Shown piece after piece: positions 35,478 through 47,341 of a DNA stretch of 64,000 nt (within the stretch, counting starts at the first letter, position 1; each line of letters begins with the position of its first letter). The translations under genes were made by a program, and so were the position numbers. The notes beneath the pieces were generated by a model. That model searched no databases. It worked only from the letters and a program-made list of their open reading frames with translations, and had not been told where the DNA came from. Source of the DNA: Periplaneta americana (taxonomy: Eukaryota; Arthropoda; Insecta; Blattodea; Blattidae); assembly GCF_040183065.1 (NCBI RefSeq), contig NC_091123.1, forward strand, positions 5,398,501 to 5,462,500, written 5' to 3'.

Positions 35478-35640
35478 ACAACCTCGAGCGGGAATCAAAC
35501 CTGCGACTTCCTGTTTTCCGGTCAGGCGCTCTACCACTGAGCTATCGAGTTTGTCTCACGCCAAAGACTTGGAATCAACCTTTCATAACGGTGACTCTGT
35601 TATAGAGTACTGTCCATAGCGTCTGATCTAGTCAGCACTG
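35478..35640 (-). mobile_element. tRNA-like SINE head and flank
   Basis: The minus strand from about 35553 reads 'GATAGCTCAGTGGTAGAGC' (A box), 'CCTGACCGGAAAACAGG' (a paired anticodon-type stem) and 'CGCAGGTTTGATTCCCGC' (B box). No CCA end or flanking processing signals seen, so a SINE is preferred over a tRNA gene, but a tRNA pseudogene cannot be excluded. Confidence 0.55.
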
Positions 35641-38236
35641 CTTATGGGTTGAAAGAAACTTTTTTAATACAAATGTAATCTTCATCTTGCGATGTTTGGT
35701 GACGTATACACATCCGTTGATGTGACATATTAGGATAATATTTAATACATCTTTCTTTTTTCTTTTTTTTACCGAACAGGTTTTTATTAAATGTTGAGGG
35801 TATGAATCTTAGAGACTTACTATTTTCATTCAACTTTTTAAAATAGTGACTACAGTTACCAATACTCTTCAAGCACGAATGAATGGTTCTGTGCAAGAAA
35901 GATAAGACTAGCCAATGGATACTGAAGATGTTCCAAGAATCATGGTTGAACTTGGATATACGTAGGCCTACTGGTAGCCCAAATTCTTTTGTGCGAGATC
36001 GTGCGTATTTGCTTGGTTTCCACACAAAACCAATCCGCGGAAAGTCTAAAATTCCACATTCAGTATTCCCAACCTAACACACATAATTTCCCTCTTCTTA
36101 CCACTTAAGTGGCATATTGATTTTACTGCTTTAGGCTTTTAACATATTATTTTTTGAGACGTTCAATATAGTAATAATTATAAATTGGAAACTTACTACT
36201 GCAATTTCACCTAAATTGCACTGTTAATTATTGTTTTTAAATATTTGCAAAAATTTAGTAAACTCTACAACTCCACTAAAGTTACTGCATTCGTGATGCA
36301 AGTAACATTAAGGAAGCCGTGAAAAAATCAACAAGATTCCAGACTCATCATAGACTGGGAGAAAAAAAAAAAGACAGATTTATATCACGGCCTGCTGGAG
36401 TATAGTAAACACAGAAAACATTTTAAAGCAACAATGTTGAAGATAGATATTTTTGTTTTGCAAATTTGCCATCATCGAACAGAAACCAAGATGGAGATTT
36501 CATTGCAACTAATTAGAAATTCCTCTTTCAGGTATATAATAAACGATCTTCGCACAAAATAATGTACCATACACGAGCGGTATGTTTTCTTTCAATTCTC
36601 GGAAATTAAAAAAGCTCAACTACGTTTCGCTTTTTCAAACTTTTCCTCGAACATGAAAACTTCAACATACCGCTCTTGTAAAGCATATTAATATATAGTT
36701 AAGTTATATATTAAGGAGGTAGGGTGGAGAACAGAAAACAGAAAGTAATGAGTATTTTTCAAATATCCACAACAGTTTCAAATTCAGAAACCAGCCTTCA
36801 GTTAGACCGGGCCTATCCTTCGGTCTTCCCTGCACTGATGTATGCTTCAGAACCCTACTTTACCTGATATGAGAACTTTGATATAAGAGCTTTGTGGAGC
36901 CGTTCTTCTCTGCAAGATCTGACAACACGAATGATATACAATATTTATATAGGACACATAACACATGAATGCACAATGGACAGCTTTGAGACTATAATAC
37001 AGTGTGTCGTTGAGAGAGACGTGCATTACTTGCACAACCTAACCTATATTTACAAAGGGAGGACAACCAATTAAGCAATAACACACCACACGTACATTTA
37101 TTTATATAGTATATGCATTTTTTCTGTAAAGGAACGGTCAATTGACGTGAACATCAATCAATGAATATTCACATATACATTAATAAGCGTCATGTTTCAT
37201 GTACAAATGTTTATCTCGTTTATTTTCAACACCATACACATACTCCATGACCATTTCCCATGAGGCTTTGCTTGCAAGACGTAACAATAAACGTGACCTC
37301 TGAAAGCAGGGCATGCTGGCTGGTTTTTTAGACCTTTAGAACCTATTTATATCGAGTCCATACTCTTCATATCCTCAGAAATAATACGAACCATGATTGC
37401 TAGAAAATATCACTTTTACTATTAGATTTAAATAAGTAATTGTTGGAATTTCTTTGATGAATTTTTACAAACAACAAAATTTTTTTTAACAACTTAAATA
37501 TTTTTTTGTTTTTCCTTTCATATTCACTGGTTTATTACCAGTAGTTTAATATTTGTACTAAAGAATCTAAGCAATGTGACAATCAAACGTGACTAATTGC
37601 AACGTGAATACTGAGTTTTATAAATGTCAGCATGTAAATCAATCATGACTGTTGCAATTTTACAAGTTTTCATATTTTCTTCTTAACCCCCCAAGAACTT
37701 AAAGACATTCTCAATTCAGGAATGAATAAATACAACAGTTTAATTTTATTTAGATCGTCTTAGAACTCCAAAACCTTGTTTCTTTTTAAATACAATTTTG
37801 GGAAAATATGAAGTTTATCACCTAAATTGAAAATGAATACAAGATTTGATAACTTTCAGTAACTCAAATATGTTACTGTTTTTCCAAACCATATGGAATA
37901 TGGTCATAGTTTCACACTTACATACTTTCATGCATACATACAGACACACAAACATACAACACACCTCCCAGTCATTATTCCAAGCTCACTCCTGAAACAA
38001 ATCAACTAATAGTCGCAGACAAAATATTCTTGCGTCTTGTCTGCGTGTCTTTATTCAGATATTTACTTGAGAAATGTATTGATCACTGTGTGTTCCGAAT
38101 ACCACTTTAAGTAGAATATTATGTTGATTCATGTAGCTTCACATCTGACAGATCCACAGTTTCTGTGAAGTTTAAGTATATCTGACAATAGTCTTCTTAA
38201 GTCAGTCTATTTTCCTTCATGTTTTCTTTTTTTTGT
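35641..38236. other. No gene recognised
   Basis: AT-rich DNA. A 127-codon minus-strand frame at 35642-36025 contains a Lys run from a poly-T tract and resembles no family I know. A stretch near 36780-37075 is also unassigned. Confidence 0.45.
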
Positions 38237-38305
38237 AGCAAAACGTTAATCCTTGCTTAGAGAAGCGATGGTTTTCAGATTCAAACTTGTTCTTTATTTG
38301 CTCCA

Positions 38306-38668
38306 ATGGCCACAGGGACTAGATACGAGAAATTAACATCATCACAGCTTGTTCGGGTCCACGCACTTGAGACTGCTCACACTTTCCCCATTTGCCTGTC
38401 AAGACTAGAAATAACTGGGTTTGGTTGGGAGGTAGGAAGAATCCGTTCTGTCCGTCATGTCGGATGGCTTGCAGCTGAACTGACTAGATTCGACGGGGTT
38501 CGGCGCTGCAATAGAGAATGTCAGAGCTTGTCTGATGGAAGGCGTGTCGAAGTGCGACGGGGAGACCGCCCACCAACAGCTCGTTCTGATGAGCCAATCC
38601 CACCCATCAGTGGGTATGATGTCGCCCGTTTAGCAGACCTATCGGAAGAAATATTTAATGAGAGCTGA
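38306..38668 (+). CDS. Hypothetical 120-residue frame, possible terminal exon
   Basis: ATG at 38306 and a TGA stop at 38666-38668. The frame is noticeably GC-richer than its surroundings and rich in Arg, with segments 'VRRCNRECQSLSDGRRVEV' and 'PPTARSDEPIPPISGYDVA'. It lies about 70 bp downstream of a good splice-acceptor-like site (long T tract followed by GTAG, AG at 38237-38238). An in-frame stop lies between that site and the ATG, so if it is an exon the ATG would be the start. I do not recognise the family. It could equally be part of an unknown repeat. This is the only stretch in the window that looks like a host coding candidate. Confidence 0.3.
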   Translation: MATGTRYEKLTSSQLVRVHALETAHTFPICLSRLEITGFGWEVGRIRSVRHVGWLAAELTRFDGVRRCNRECQSLSDGRRVEVRRGDRPPTARSDEPIPPISGYDVARLADLSEEIFNES

Positions 38669-38910
38669 AGCTAACACCTGGCTGACACAGGATATTGCTC
38701 TTCATTCCACGCATGCACAAAAGCGAGGGCATTACAGGGGCAAACCAACAGGAAACAAACTAGAAATGGTACTATTGGAAAACGCTACAATGTCGCTTCA
38801 AAGATGTATTTAATAATACAGATTTACATTTTATAATTTTTATCACATATCGATGGTTAGTCAGGGTATTGTCTGCTGGTTTCATATTTAGAAAATGTGT
38901 AAATTCCAAA

Positions 38911-39207
38911 TCTTCACCTGACATAATTAAGAACATTAAATCTAGACGTTTGAGATGGGCAGGGCAGGTAGCACATATGAGCGAATCCAGAAATTCATAG
39001 TGTGTTAGTTGGGAAGCCAGAGGGAAAAAGACCTTTGGGGAGTCCGAGACGTAGATGGGAAGATAATATTAAAATGGATTTGAAGGAGGTGGGATATGAT
39101 GATAGAGACTGGATTAATCTTGCTCAGGATAGGGACCGATGGCGGGCTTATGTGAGGGCGGCAATGAACCTCCGGGTTCCTTAAGCCATTTGTAAGTAAG
39201 TAAGTAG
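38911..39207 (+). mobile_element. 5'-truncated non-LTR insertion, (GTAA)n tail
   Basis: Flanked by an 8-bp direct repeat, ATTCCAAA, at 38903-38910 and 39208-39215. Encodes the same C-terminus as 5245-5481 ('RRWEDNIKMDLKEVGYDDR', ending 'MNLRVP' and a stop), interrupted upstream by a TAG near 39000. Ends TAAGTAAGTAAG. Confidence 0.88.
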
Positions 39208-39294
39208 ATTCCAAAATTAAGCTTGAGTAACCTCGAACAATTAATGAAGGGGCAGAACCTTAAGAGAGTCATGTCAGTATTCTTTCCTACATTA

Positions 39295-39332
39295 TGACGA
39301 CGACGACGACGATGATGATGATGATGATGATG

Positions 39333-39379
<47 letters not shown>
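39295..39379. repeat. Compound microsatellite (GAC)n(GAT)n(AAT)n
   Basis: ACGACGACG passes into ATGATGATG and then into AATAATAAT. The Met/Ile/Thr runs in the open frames are artefacts. Confidence 0.97.
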
Positions 39380-39383
<4 letters not shown>

Positions 39384-39660
39384 TCAATCCTCGATACTTT
39401 GGATAACCTTGATACTTGGGACAGTCGAGAGCAATTATACTTTTGGAAAAAAGAAAAAAAAGTCCCGAAATTTGTTTGATACCTTTTACTTTTTAGGAAG
39501 GTTCTCTTTTTTGTGTCTCTTTCCTTCTTTTTTTAAGTTTCAGTGATAGATTAGACTTCCACCAAGTTTATGAGCTCATGTAGTATAGCTATATCTGTTC
39601 TGCATTTTACAGAAATGTCTCGTCTTTTTCAGCATTCAAAAATATTTTATAACAATAGTT

Positions 39661-40263
39661 CTTGGAGCAACAGTAACAAATATAAATGATACTCGGGAGG
39701 AAATTAAACACAGAATAAATATGGGAAATGCCTGTTATTATTCGGTTGAGAAGCTTTTGTCATCTAGTCTCTTATCAAAAAATCAGAAAGTTAGAATTTA
39801 TAAAACAGTTATATTACCGGTTGTTCTTTATGGTTGGGAAACTTGGACTTTCACTTTGAGAGAGGAACATAGGTTAAGGGTGTTTGAGAATAAGGTGCTT
39901 AGGAAAATATTTGGGGCTAAGAGGGATGAAGTTACAGGAGAATAGAGAAAGTTACACAACACAGAACTGCACGCATTGTATTCTTCACCTGACATAGACC
40001 TAATTAGGAACATTAAATCCAGACGTTTGAGATGGGCAGGGCATGTAGCACGTATGGGCGAATCCAGAAATGCATATAGAGTGTTAGTTGGGAGGCCGGA
40101 GGGAAAAAGACCTTTAGGGAGGCCGAGACGTAGATGGGAAGATAATATTAAAATAGATTTGAGGGCGGTGGGATATGATGATAGAGACTGGATTAATCTT
40201 GATCAGGATACGGACCAATGGCGGGCTTATGTGAGGGCGGCAATGAACCGCCAGGCTCCTTAA
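39661..40263 (+). pseudogene. Reverse transcriptase C-terminal region with one nonsense codon
   Basis: One frame runs through 'LGATVTNINDTREEI', 'VILPVVLYGWETWTF' and 'FENKVLRKIFGAKRDEVTG'. A TAG stop follows at about 39943, where the context (TGE-stop-RKLHN) suggests a former Trp. It then continues to 'RRLRWAGHVARM', 'RPRRRWEDNIKI' and a stop at 40261-40263. Fingers, palm (YADD) and endonuclease are missing through 5' truncation. Confidence 0.88.
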
Positions 40264-40277
40264 AAGCAAGTAAGTAA
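39661..40277 (+). mobile_element. Non-LTR 3' portion, longest (GTAA)n-tailed copy
   Basis: Starts abruptly near the 'LGATVTNINDTREEIKHRI' codons and ends AGTAAGTAAGTAAG. At about 617 bp it is the longest of four copies. TSD not certain (AGTTCTTGGA near the start against AGTTCGTGAA after the tail). Confidence 0.88.
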
Positions 40278-40744
40278 GTAAGTTCGTGAAATAATCTCTG
40301 ACCCCTGGTAAACTAAAACTTTCAATAACCTCAGTTTTGAGATTGGAAAATCCCTCAATAAGGGAAATTCCTAGGAAAATAGACATCTAAAAGGTTTAGT
40401 ATTGTCACAGCCAACCCAGATGATGTATGGATGAACTTGAGCTGTCTAAGTAAAATTGACAAGCTATGGTATCCTCCAGAAAAAAATTATTATTTTTTTT
40501 TTAAACCTAGGATTTTCTTACCGGCTTCTTCAGTAAGACGTGACTAATGAGGTGTGGAACATATTAATTGAACATAAAAATTACAATGATTTTTAAAGTA
40601 CGTTAATGTTTTGTTATTTTGTGTTTTCACTTTTCTCTTTTCTCTTTTAATGTTGTAGTATTGAATACTGACGACTTAAAAAAGGTACTGATAGAGCCAT
40701 TCAGTATCGAGAAACTGCGGTATTAACCTAGATGTGATGATGAT

Positions 40745-40992
40745 TTTTTAAAGTAGATTATTTTACGACGCTGTATCGGTTATTTTTGCGTCTGAATGAG
40801 GTGAGGGTGATAATGCCGGTGAAATGAGTCTGGGGTCCAGCACCGAAAGTTACCCAGCATTTGCTCAAATTGGGTTGAGGGAAGAAAACCCCGGAAAAAA
40901 TCTCAACCAGGTAACTTGTCCCGACTGGGATTCGAACCCGTGACACCTGGTTTCGCGGCCAGATACGCTAACCGTTATTCCACAGGTATGGA
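40745..40992 (-). mobile_element. tRNA-derived SINE, minus strand
   Basis: From 40992 the minus strand reads GTCCATACCTGTGGAATAAC, then 'GGTTAGCGTATCTGG' and 'ACGGGTTCGAATCCC' (near-perfect B box). The body carries 'CCGGGGTTTTCTTCCC' and 'TTTCGGTGCTGGACCCC' and ends at 'GCGTCGTAAAATAATC'. Head-to-tail complete. A short piece of the same tail may lie at 4400-4440. Confidence 0.9.
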
Positions 40993-41004
40993 CAATGATA
41001 ATTA

Positions 41005-41022
41005 TATAACAATAATAATAAC

Positions 41023-41068
<46 letters not shown>
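41005..41068. repeat. (AAT)n microsatellite
   Basis: Uninterrupted AAT repeats with a few AAC units directly beside the SINE head. Confidence 0.97.
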
Positions 41069-41071
<3 letters not shown>

Positions 41072-41781
41072 GCTCAATAGTCATTTCAATTTAAATTGTT
41101 ATTAATTAATATGTAATGTAAAAAGATATGCTTACTGAATGTGCTAAAAATATTGTTTCCGACAATCTTCCTTCTATTTCACACGCAAGATTTCTAGACA
41201 AGCTTTTTACACCACACACAGCTAATCAATATTAGAGGTACCATTTCTAGCTTCATTACTGTTGAGACGAGATGCATAACAAATTCAGCAACAAGAACAT
41301 AACCTGAAACACTTCAAGTGCTGATGTGCAGTTCCCAATATTGGCATGTTAACTGATCATATGATAAGAGATTGTCATTAAAGCGAGAGAAATGTTAGTT
41401 GCAGTCCATTCTTAACACAATTAAAGATTTTTTAATTACTCAAATTTCAATTATGTATCACAATGCCTAATTTGTGTGTTTGTTTTCTTTTCGGTTTTTG
41501 TTCTAAGTGAGGGAAAAATTATATACTTACTGCCTGTGATACAAGAATTATCTATGACGAGGTTTTCGCTTAACTGTCTTTATTTATGTAAGACAAAAGC
41601 AAGATTTTCTAGAAAAGGGATTTATATAAAAATTTACCATTGCTGGTGAAATAAAGGAAATAATACTTCGAAAATTGGATCTGTTTTCATCATCAGACGG
41701 AAGAAAAAAAGATTCTATTAATTGCAACTGTTATAAATACTTAAATCAATTTGGACTGATCCAGTTTCATCAAGTATAATT
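41069..41781. other. No feature recognised
   Basis: AT-rich DNA without coding or repeat features. Confidence 0.5.
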
Positions 41782-42017
41782 TGAGTAGTTTAATATCAAA
41801 GACGGACATCTGTCATCACCATAGTTTTGATCTAGAGGCAATTTTTTAATTCAGTGTTCTTTGTAATATTTAACACAATTTATTTTATAAATGTAGTGTT
41901 AGAGTTTGCATATAGTTTCACTATAACTGGAAAGAGCATTAAAAATTGTATAAGAAACCACAGTTATCTAAATTTCGATTGAGGTCAGATGTCCGTCTTT
42001 GATATTAAGCTACTCAT
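41782..42017. mobile_element. MITE-like inverted repeat
   Basis: Ends TGAGTAGTTTAATATCAAAG and the inverted copy ending at about 42017 match over about 35 bp, including 'AAGACGGACATCTG'. Weaker pairing continues inward. No coding capacity and no clear TSD. Confidence 0.7.
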
Positions 42018-43427
42018 TTCTTCTCTATTCTTTTCTTCACCACAAGGTGAAGGTTAAATGTGCCTTCGAAATGTTGTATTTTTCTTATATTTAATCAGGA
42101 ATAGATAAAATGTCCATATGATAATTCTTTCCTGAATAATATATCACTAATCCTCTATCTCTCATTTTTATGATAACGTAAAAATTAGTAAGCAATGTTG
42201 TAAAAACTCTATAAGACACTTATGTATTGTGTCTCTTTAATTTTCCAGTTCCAAAGGCACAACCGCAAATGAATGTGGAATATGGCATTTCATAATTTGT
42301 TTATTTCACAATAATTGTGAATAAATCTATTCTCAGACACTGAAGCAGCTTAAAATGTTTGTAATTTTATTTAAAATTTATACCTTTTGATATTAGGAGT
42401 AGTTGTTAAAACAGATATTTTATGTTATTTTACAAACTCTCGCTGTAATGAGATTCAACTTCATATTGTTACATAAATGTAGGTCACATCTTAGTTAATC
42501 ATGTTCAATTACTTTAGTTCTGAGAAATAAATAAATTAGAATTTTCCGAGAAGACTGCAAGCTTTTTATTGGGAAACATTAATGCGTAAGACAGTCTGTA
42601 TTATCTGGTTTCCTGTAAAACAGCAGTGAGAAACAGTATTTACAGCTGCAAACTATGAAGCCATTTGGTTGTCTGTAAAATATAGAGTGTATATTATTTA
42701 ATGTGACAAAGCATAGGTAATGTGAATATCAAAATCATAGGACAAAAACAAACGTTATTAATGCCCAGTGCATAAATTAAATGGCTGCTATATTAATTGG
42801 AAAGCAGATCGTTATACAAGATGATTTAATAAAAGATTATATTAAAGACATAAGTGTGATACATAAAGCATATTAGCTAACTTTTAATGGTTTTCAGTTT
42901 AACTGAGGATTATATAATTCAGATTTAAGAAGTGGAGTATGCTTATGAAATGGGATAAGTAATGATGTCTACGTAACAAAATATGTCGTTAAATGAAACT
43001 TTATAAATATTGCATTAGACGGAAATTAAGACTTTCATAATAAACAAAAGCTTGTCAAATTATTCATTCCTCCATTTTTAAATATATTTTCCTTTCACAA
43101 AGTAAGAAATTTCAACTACTGGAGTTCTCTACTACCGGTATCCAGTAAAAACTATACAAGACTCGTTATTCCATGGCACACTGACATGTGAGGAAACAGT
43201 TCCACTCGAAAGTGTCCAAATGCGGTTGTTCAGTTAGCAGATATGCTGACCACTGCTGTGAACACATGTTTTGTTTGACACTTCCCTCACAAAATCCTCT
43301 AGTGATAACCATTTCAGACCAACATATTTCAAAAGAGCCAAGATTAATGAACATGCTAGTTAGAGTCTCATATTTTTACTACCCATAGTTCCTGATTGTC
43401 CTCGAATCATGTTTCGTGACCTTTATA
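42018..43427. other. No gene recognised
   Basis: AT-rich DNA with short, unfamiliar open frames only. Confidence 0.5.
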
Positions 43428-43709
43428 ATTGAGGACCGTTTTTGCAAAACTTGCTAACTGAAAAAACTAAATTTTACAGGAGAGACAAAACACTATAGTA
43501 AGCAAGTTTTGCTGTATTTCTAACTTATAGCAGAAAGCAAGTTTTGAAAAAACGATCACACTTTGACACACTACAATGAAGAGAAATAACCCAATTTTAC
43601 TAAGACGCTTTGAACATCACGTAGAGGCCTGACTTATGTTAACGAATCCATCAAAATCTCAATTTTGCAAATTTTTCAGTTAGCAGGTTTTGCAAAAACG
43701 GTCCTCAAT
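43428..43709. mobile_element. MITE with ~32-bp terminal inverted repeats, copy 2
   Basis: Same family and orientation as 4008-4274. Ends ATTGAGGACCGTTTTTGCAA and its inverse. Interior shares 'AGCAAGTTTTGAAAAAACG' and 'CACTTTGACACACTAC'. Slightly longer than copy 1 because of small internal insertions. Confidence 0.85.
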
Positions 43710-44574
43710 TGTTTTCTTTCTTCTCTGAGTTGGGACTGCGTTTACTTAGTCTGATTTCTCATTAAGCAGACAGTTGATCATATCGTAATCAGTTTACTTT
43801 CAGTCATTTTTATTTATTAGTTGTTATAAAAACTTAAAGGTAACTGAAATATAACAAAATTCTGTAATCAATATCAGACTTCAAATAATACTAGATACAT
43901 TTTTTGTTACTGTTTACATTTTGATATTCAGAACCAAAACATCATTTGTCAGACTTGATGAGAAATACTTACATTCTTTCAAAAAACGTGAGGAAATTAT
44001 ACACTAAATCTTGGTTCCAGATTACAGAAAAAAAACTACGCTCAAGATTTTTAAATAACTGTTTCTATTTATCAATTATTATGAAAAATGTTTTCATAAG
44101 AATCCAAAAATAATCAACATACGTATATTTAAATGAACTCGATTTTACTAAGAAAAAATTGTCATAAACCAAACATGGATTAAATTCAGGAACAGATGCT
44201 GAAGGTGGACTCTGAGGCATCAACTATCTCGTTAAAATAATTTAAAGTGCTTAGGACCTATGTTATTTTTTGTATGCCACCATTTACTCAAACAGTCTTT
44301 ATTGTTGACAGGATGTGAATTAACGGAGGGTATTGGGGGGATTTCCCCTCCCCTTGTTGGAAAGTTACCCCTCTCTCATAAATTCATATTAACATCCCTG
44401 CCAGGGATAACTTCTATCCCCCCCTCACAAAATATAATTGTTTTAATACGAGTATACTTAATAAAGTATACAGTAAGCAAAGAAAATATTGATGTATTGT
44501 CATTACCAGCAACCTGACAACAATCAATAACTTAGGAATTACACATTTTATCTTAAGCCTGCTCATGGATATTA
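43710..44574. other. No feature recognised
   Basis: AT-rich spacer with a short C-rich patch near 44335-44430. Confidence 0.45.
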
Positions 44575-44578
44575 TTAA

Positions 44579-47237
44579 CCCTAGAGAGCTCGCGCCTGTA
44601 AACTTTACGTCATGGCTCGCGCACGGTCAATTCGACCGTGCGTGGAAATGAAGCGGAATCTGAATTTTTGCTAATATCTGTTACCACAAAAGTTACAAAA
44701 ACATTATTAAACTGTATTTTATTCATTAACATCACTGTTATTATGTATTAAAAAGAAGATGAACATGCCAATATCCAAGTAACGTTGTGTGTTCTTTATA
44801 CTGTGAAAAATATATGTTGTTGTTTTCTAATGCCAGGCGTTTTACAATAAAGTCATTTGACCTCCTGCACTCCAATATTTGTGAAAAATATATAAATCAC
44901 ATTATATGTTAAATATGTTCATCAACGTCATGGCCTGGTATAGGAGTAACACAAAAATATGACGGTATTTCCACTTGTCCTATTCATTATAGTCATTATC
45001 GGTGTGAAATAGGCCTAAATTCAACAAACACGGAAGAAAATAATATTAGAAGATGAACTAACTCAGTCACATGACCTCACACGTATTACATATCTTCATC
45101 ACTATCACCATCAGCACTTTCTTCAGGATTAGCACAAAAAGTGCAAGTTGACTGTGTATGTTCTTTGCAGATGAAGTGGCGGCATACATTACACGTCTTA
45201 GACTTACGATTTTTCTTCCAATCGCAGAGATGGCACCTTCCTGGACCCTCATCTTCTCCAGATGGAGGTGGATTTCTTTCTTCGGCAGTTCCAGTAATCT
45301 CTCTGATGTTTCTCTTCAGTTGTCGCGGCAGATTTTCTAGTTGCAGTCTTTCAAGTAGATAATTTCTAGACAACTCCTTGCTGAGTGTTTGTAGGAATTT
45401 TCTTCGAAACATGTCAAATTGGCGAATATTGTGTTTCAGTATAATGAAACTATTGATGCCTGCTATGTTCAGTAGTGTAAAGAACAGAGTTAGAGGCCAG
45501 CGGTTACTGGTTCTTGCAACTGAATACCTAGCCTTGTACTCGTCCACCATGTCCACCCCTCCTTTCGTTGAATTATAAACCGTCAACATGTAAGGTTTTC
45601 TAGATTCTTCAGAGTCTGGATCAATTTCATCGGTATGATGCATGGTGGATAACAGCAACACCACCTTCTTCTTTTTCGGACAGTAGGACAGAAGGGTCTT
45701 GTCCTTGGTGAACCCGAAAACACTGCTATTTTCCATTGAACGACTTTGCAAAAATAAAGGGGGGCACTTCCCTGTTATTTTTTCTCAGCGTTCCAACTAA
45801 TGTTAATTTGTGAGTTGTTAGAAGTTCATCAGCAAGCGGCACTGAAGTGAACCAGTTGTCAGTGGTGACGTTTCTCCTGGATCCACTGATTGGCTGCACC
45901 ATCCTGTTCACAACACATTTAGCAGAGTTATCAACCTGGTAAGGCCCTTCAGGCTGCTTACCAGCGTAGACTTCCATATTCAGTGCATAAAAGGTTTTTG
46001 CACATGCCAGAGAGAATACCTTTATTCCATATCTTGCCGGTTTTGTTTTTATGAATTGTTTGAAACTGCACCTTCCCCTAAAAGATTCTAACATCTCGTC
46101 GATAGTGACATATTCGCTAACAGTAAAATTCTCGGAGCATTTTTGAACAATTTGCTCAAAGAGAGATCGAATAGGAGCAAGCTTATCAACACTTCTGCGC
46201 TCTTGTCGAGTATTTGAATCATCAAATCTTAAAACTGTCACCAGGAACTTGAATCGTATCCGGTTCATACAAGTTCTGAAATAAGGAACACCTTTCCCAT
46301 CAGCAGACCAAAGGTCGAACAGGTTCAGATGAGATGCTCTCAAAACTCCAGCCATATAAAGAAGTCCTATAAAAGCTTCCATTTCAGTTCTTGTTGTATT
46401 GTGTGCATCTCTTGGGCGGCTGTAATTTGGACGCACTTTTTCAATTTTTTCATTTGTATGTTTAACAATTTCATCAATGATAGTGTCAGTAAAAAATTAC
46501 TTCCAACACTGGAATGGAGTCGATGCGCTCCTTGCTACCAATTTTACACCAGGTATAAACCTTACTATATTACGTTCGCCAACACGTCTGTTACGTGGTG
46601 GACAGTGCATTTCCCATGTTGTTACTCCATCTTTCCCTGTATAAATTGGACCTGGAACAAGGTCTACTTCATCTGCTGATTGAGCAGAGTCTGTGTTATG
46701 ATCGATTTCTTCAACCATATCTTCTTCTTCAACGTCCGATTCAATGCTATCAATTGGTCTGATAATTTCTTCTTCACGGAACAATTGTCTTCTGACTGCA
46801 CCAGCTTCCCTGCTTGTTTCTTCTTCCCGGGCCATTTCCTTTTCTACACTATCAATAAGATTCCTTATCCTTTCTCCCTCTTCATCCACGGCAATGTACG
46901 GGGATCAGTAGTGAAAATAAAGTATTACACTGACAAAAACGTACGTATATGTGAAAAGTTATAAATACAAGAAAAAACTACATTATACTTATACACCAAG
47001 TGAAACAATACAAAGTTGCGTAATGACTCGCACACGGTTGAAACGACCAGGTCTGTATAACAACAGTTTCAAATCAAATTGACCAATAGCAAAGTGCATG
47101 ACAACAATCACATCTTATTCTGGAAGAGTCGAATGAAAGGTACTGAAGGGGTGAGTGGCAGAACTCATGTGACCTTGAAGCAGAAGCTAAACATTTATCA
47201 CACCCGGTCGAAAAGACCGTGCGCGAGCTCTCAAGGG
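44579..47237 (-). mobile_element. Near-intact piggyBac-like transposon
   Basis: 2,659 bp flanked by TTAA at 44575-44578 and 47238-47241. Terminal inverted repeats of 17 bp: CCCTAGAGAGCTCGCGC on the left, CCCTTGAGAGCTCGCGC read from the right. Just inside each end lies a short palindrome (CACGGTC/GACCGTG at 44622-44640; CGGTC/GACCG at 47205-47219). The transposase has only one nonsense and one single-base frameshift, so this looks like a recent insertion. Confidence 0.95.
45086..46889 (-). pseudogene. piggyBac-like transposase with one stop and one frameshift
   Basis: An acidic N-terminal region (to about 46640) leads into the transposase core. A TAA at 46497-46499 (context 'FQCWK-stop-FFTD', probably a former TTA Leu codon) interrupts the frame. 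A C6 run at about 45759-45764 then shifts it by one base. Catalytic landmarks are 'VTIDEMLESFRGR' (first Asp), 'VTTDNWFTS' (second) and 'GGVDMVDEYKARYSV' (third). The C-terminus has a Cys-rich domain, 'RCHLCDWKKN' to 'CRHFICKEHTQSTCTFC', typical of piggyBac DNA-binding tails. About 610 residues in all, normal length. No in-frame ATG precedes the first ATG at about 46835, so either that is the start or an upstream exon exists. Both breaks could be sequence errors. Confidence 0.93.
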
Positions 47238-47291
47238 TTAAAGATGCAAGATAAGCAACTGAGTGTGACTCAGTTGAGCTGTATCGAAAGA

Positions 47292-47292
<1 letters not shown>

Positions 47293-47328
<36 letters not shown>

Positions 47329-47340
47329 TATTATTATTAT
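47293..47340. repeat. (AAT)n(ATT)n self-complementary microsatellite
   Basis: AATAAT repeats turn into ATTATT repeats, which gives a potential hairpin. Confidence 0.95.
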
Positions 47341-47341
47341 T

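Noticed and set aside
35480..35560. Functional tRNA gene on the minus strand
   Set aside because: Has A and B boxes and a paired anticodon-type stem, but the acceptor pairing is not convincing and it sits in repeat-rich DNA.
35642..36025. 127-codon minus-strand gene
   Set aside because: AT-driven open frame with a homopolymer Lys run, no known motif, no supporting signals.
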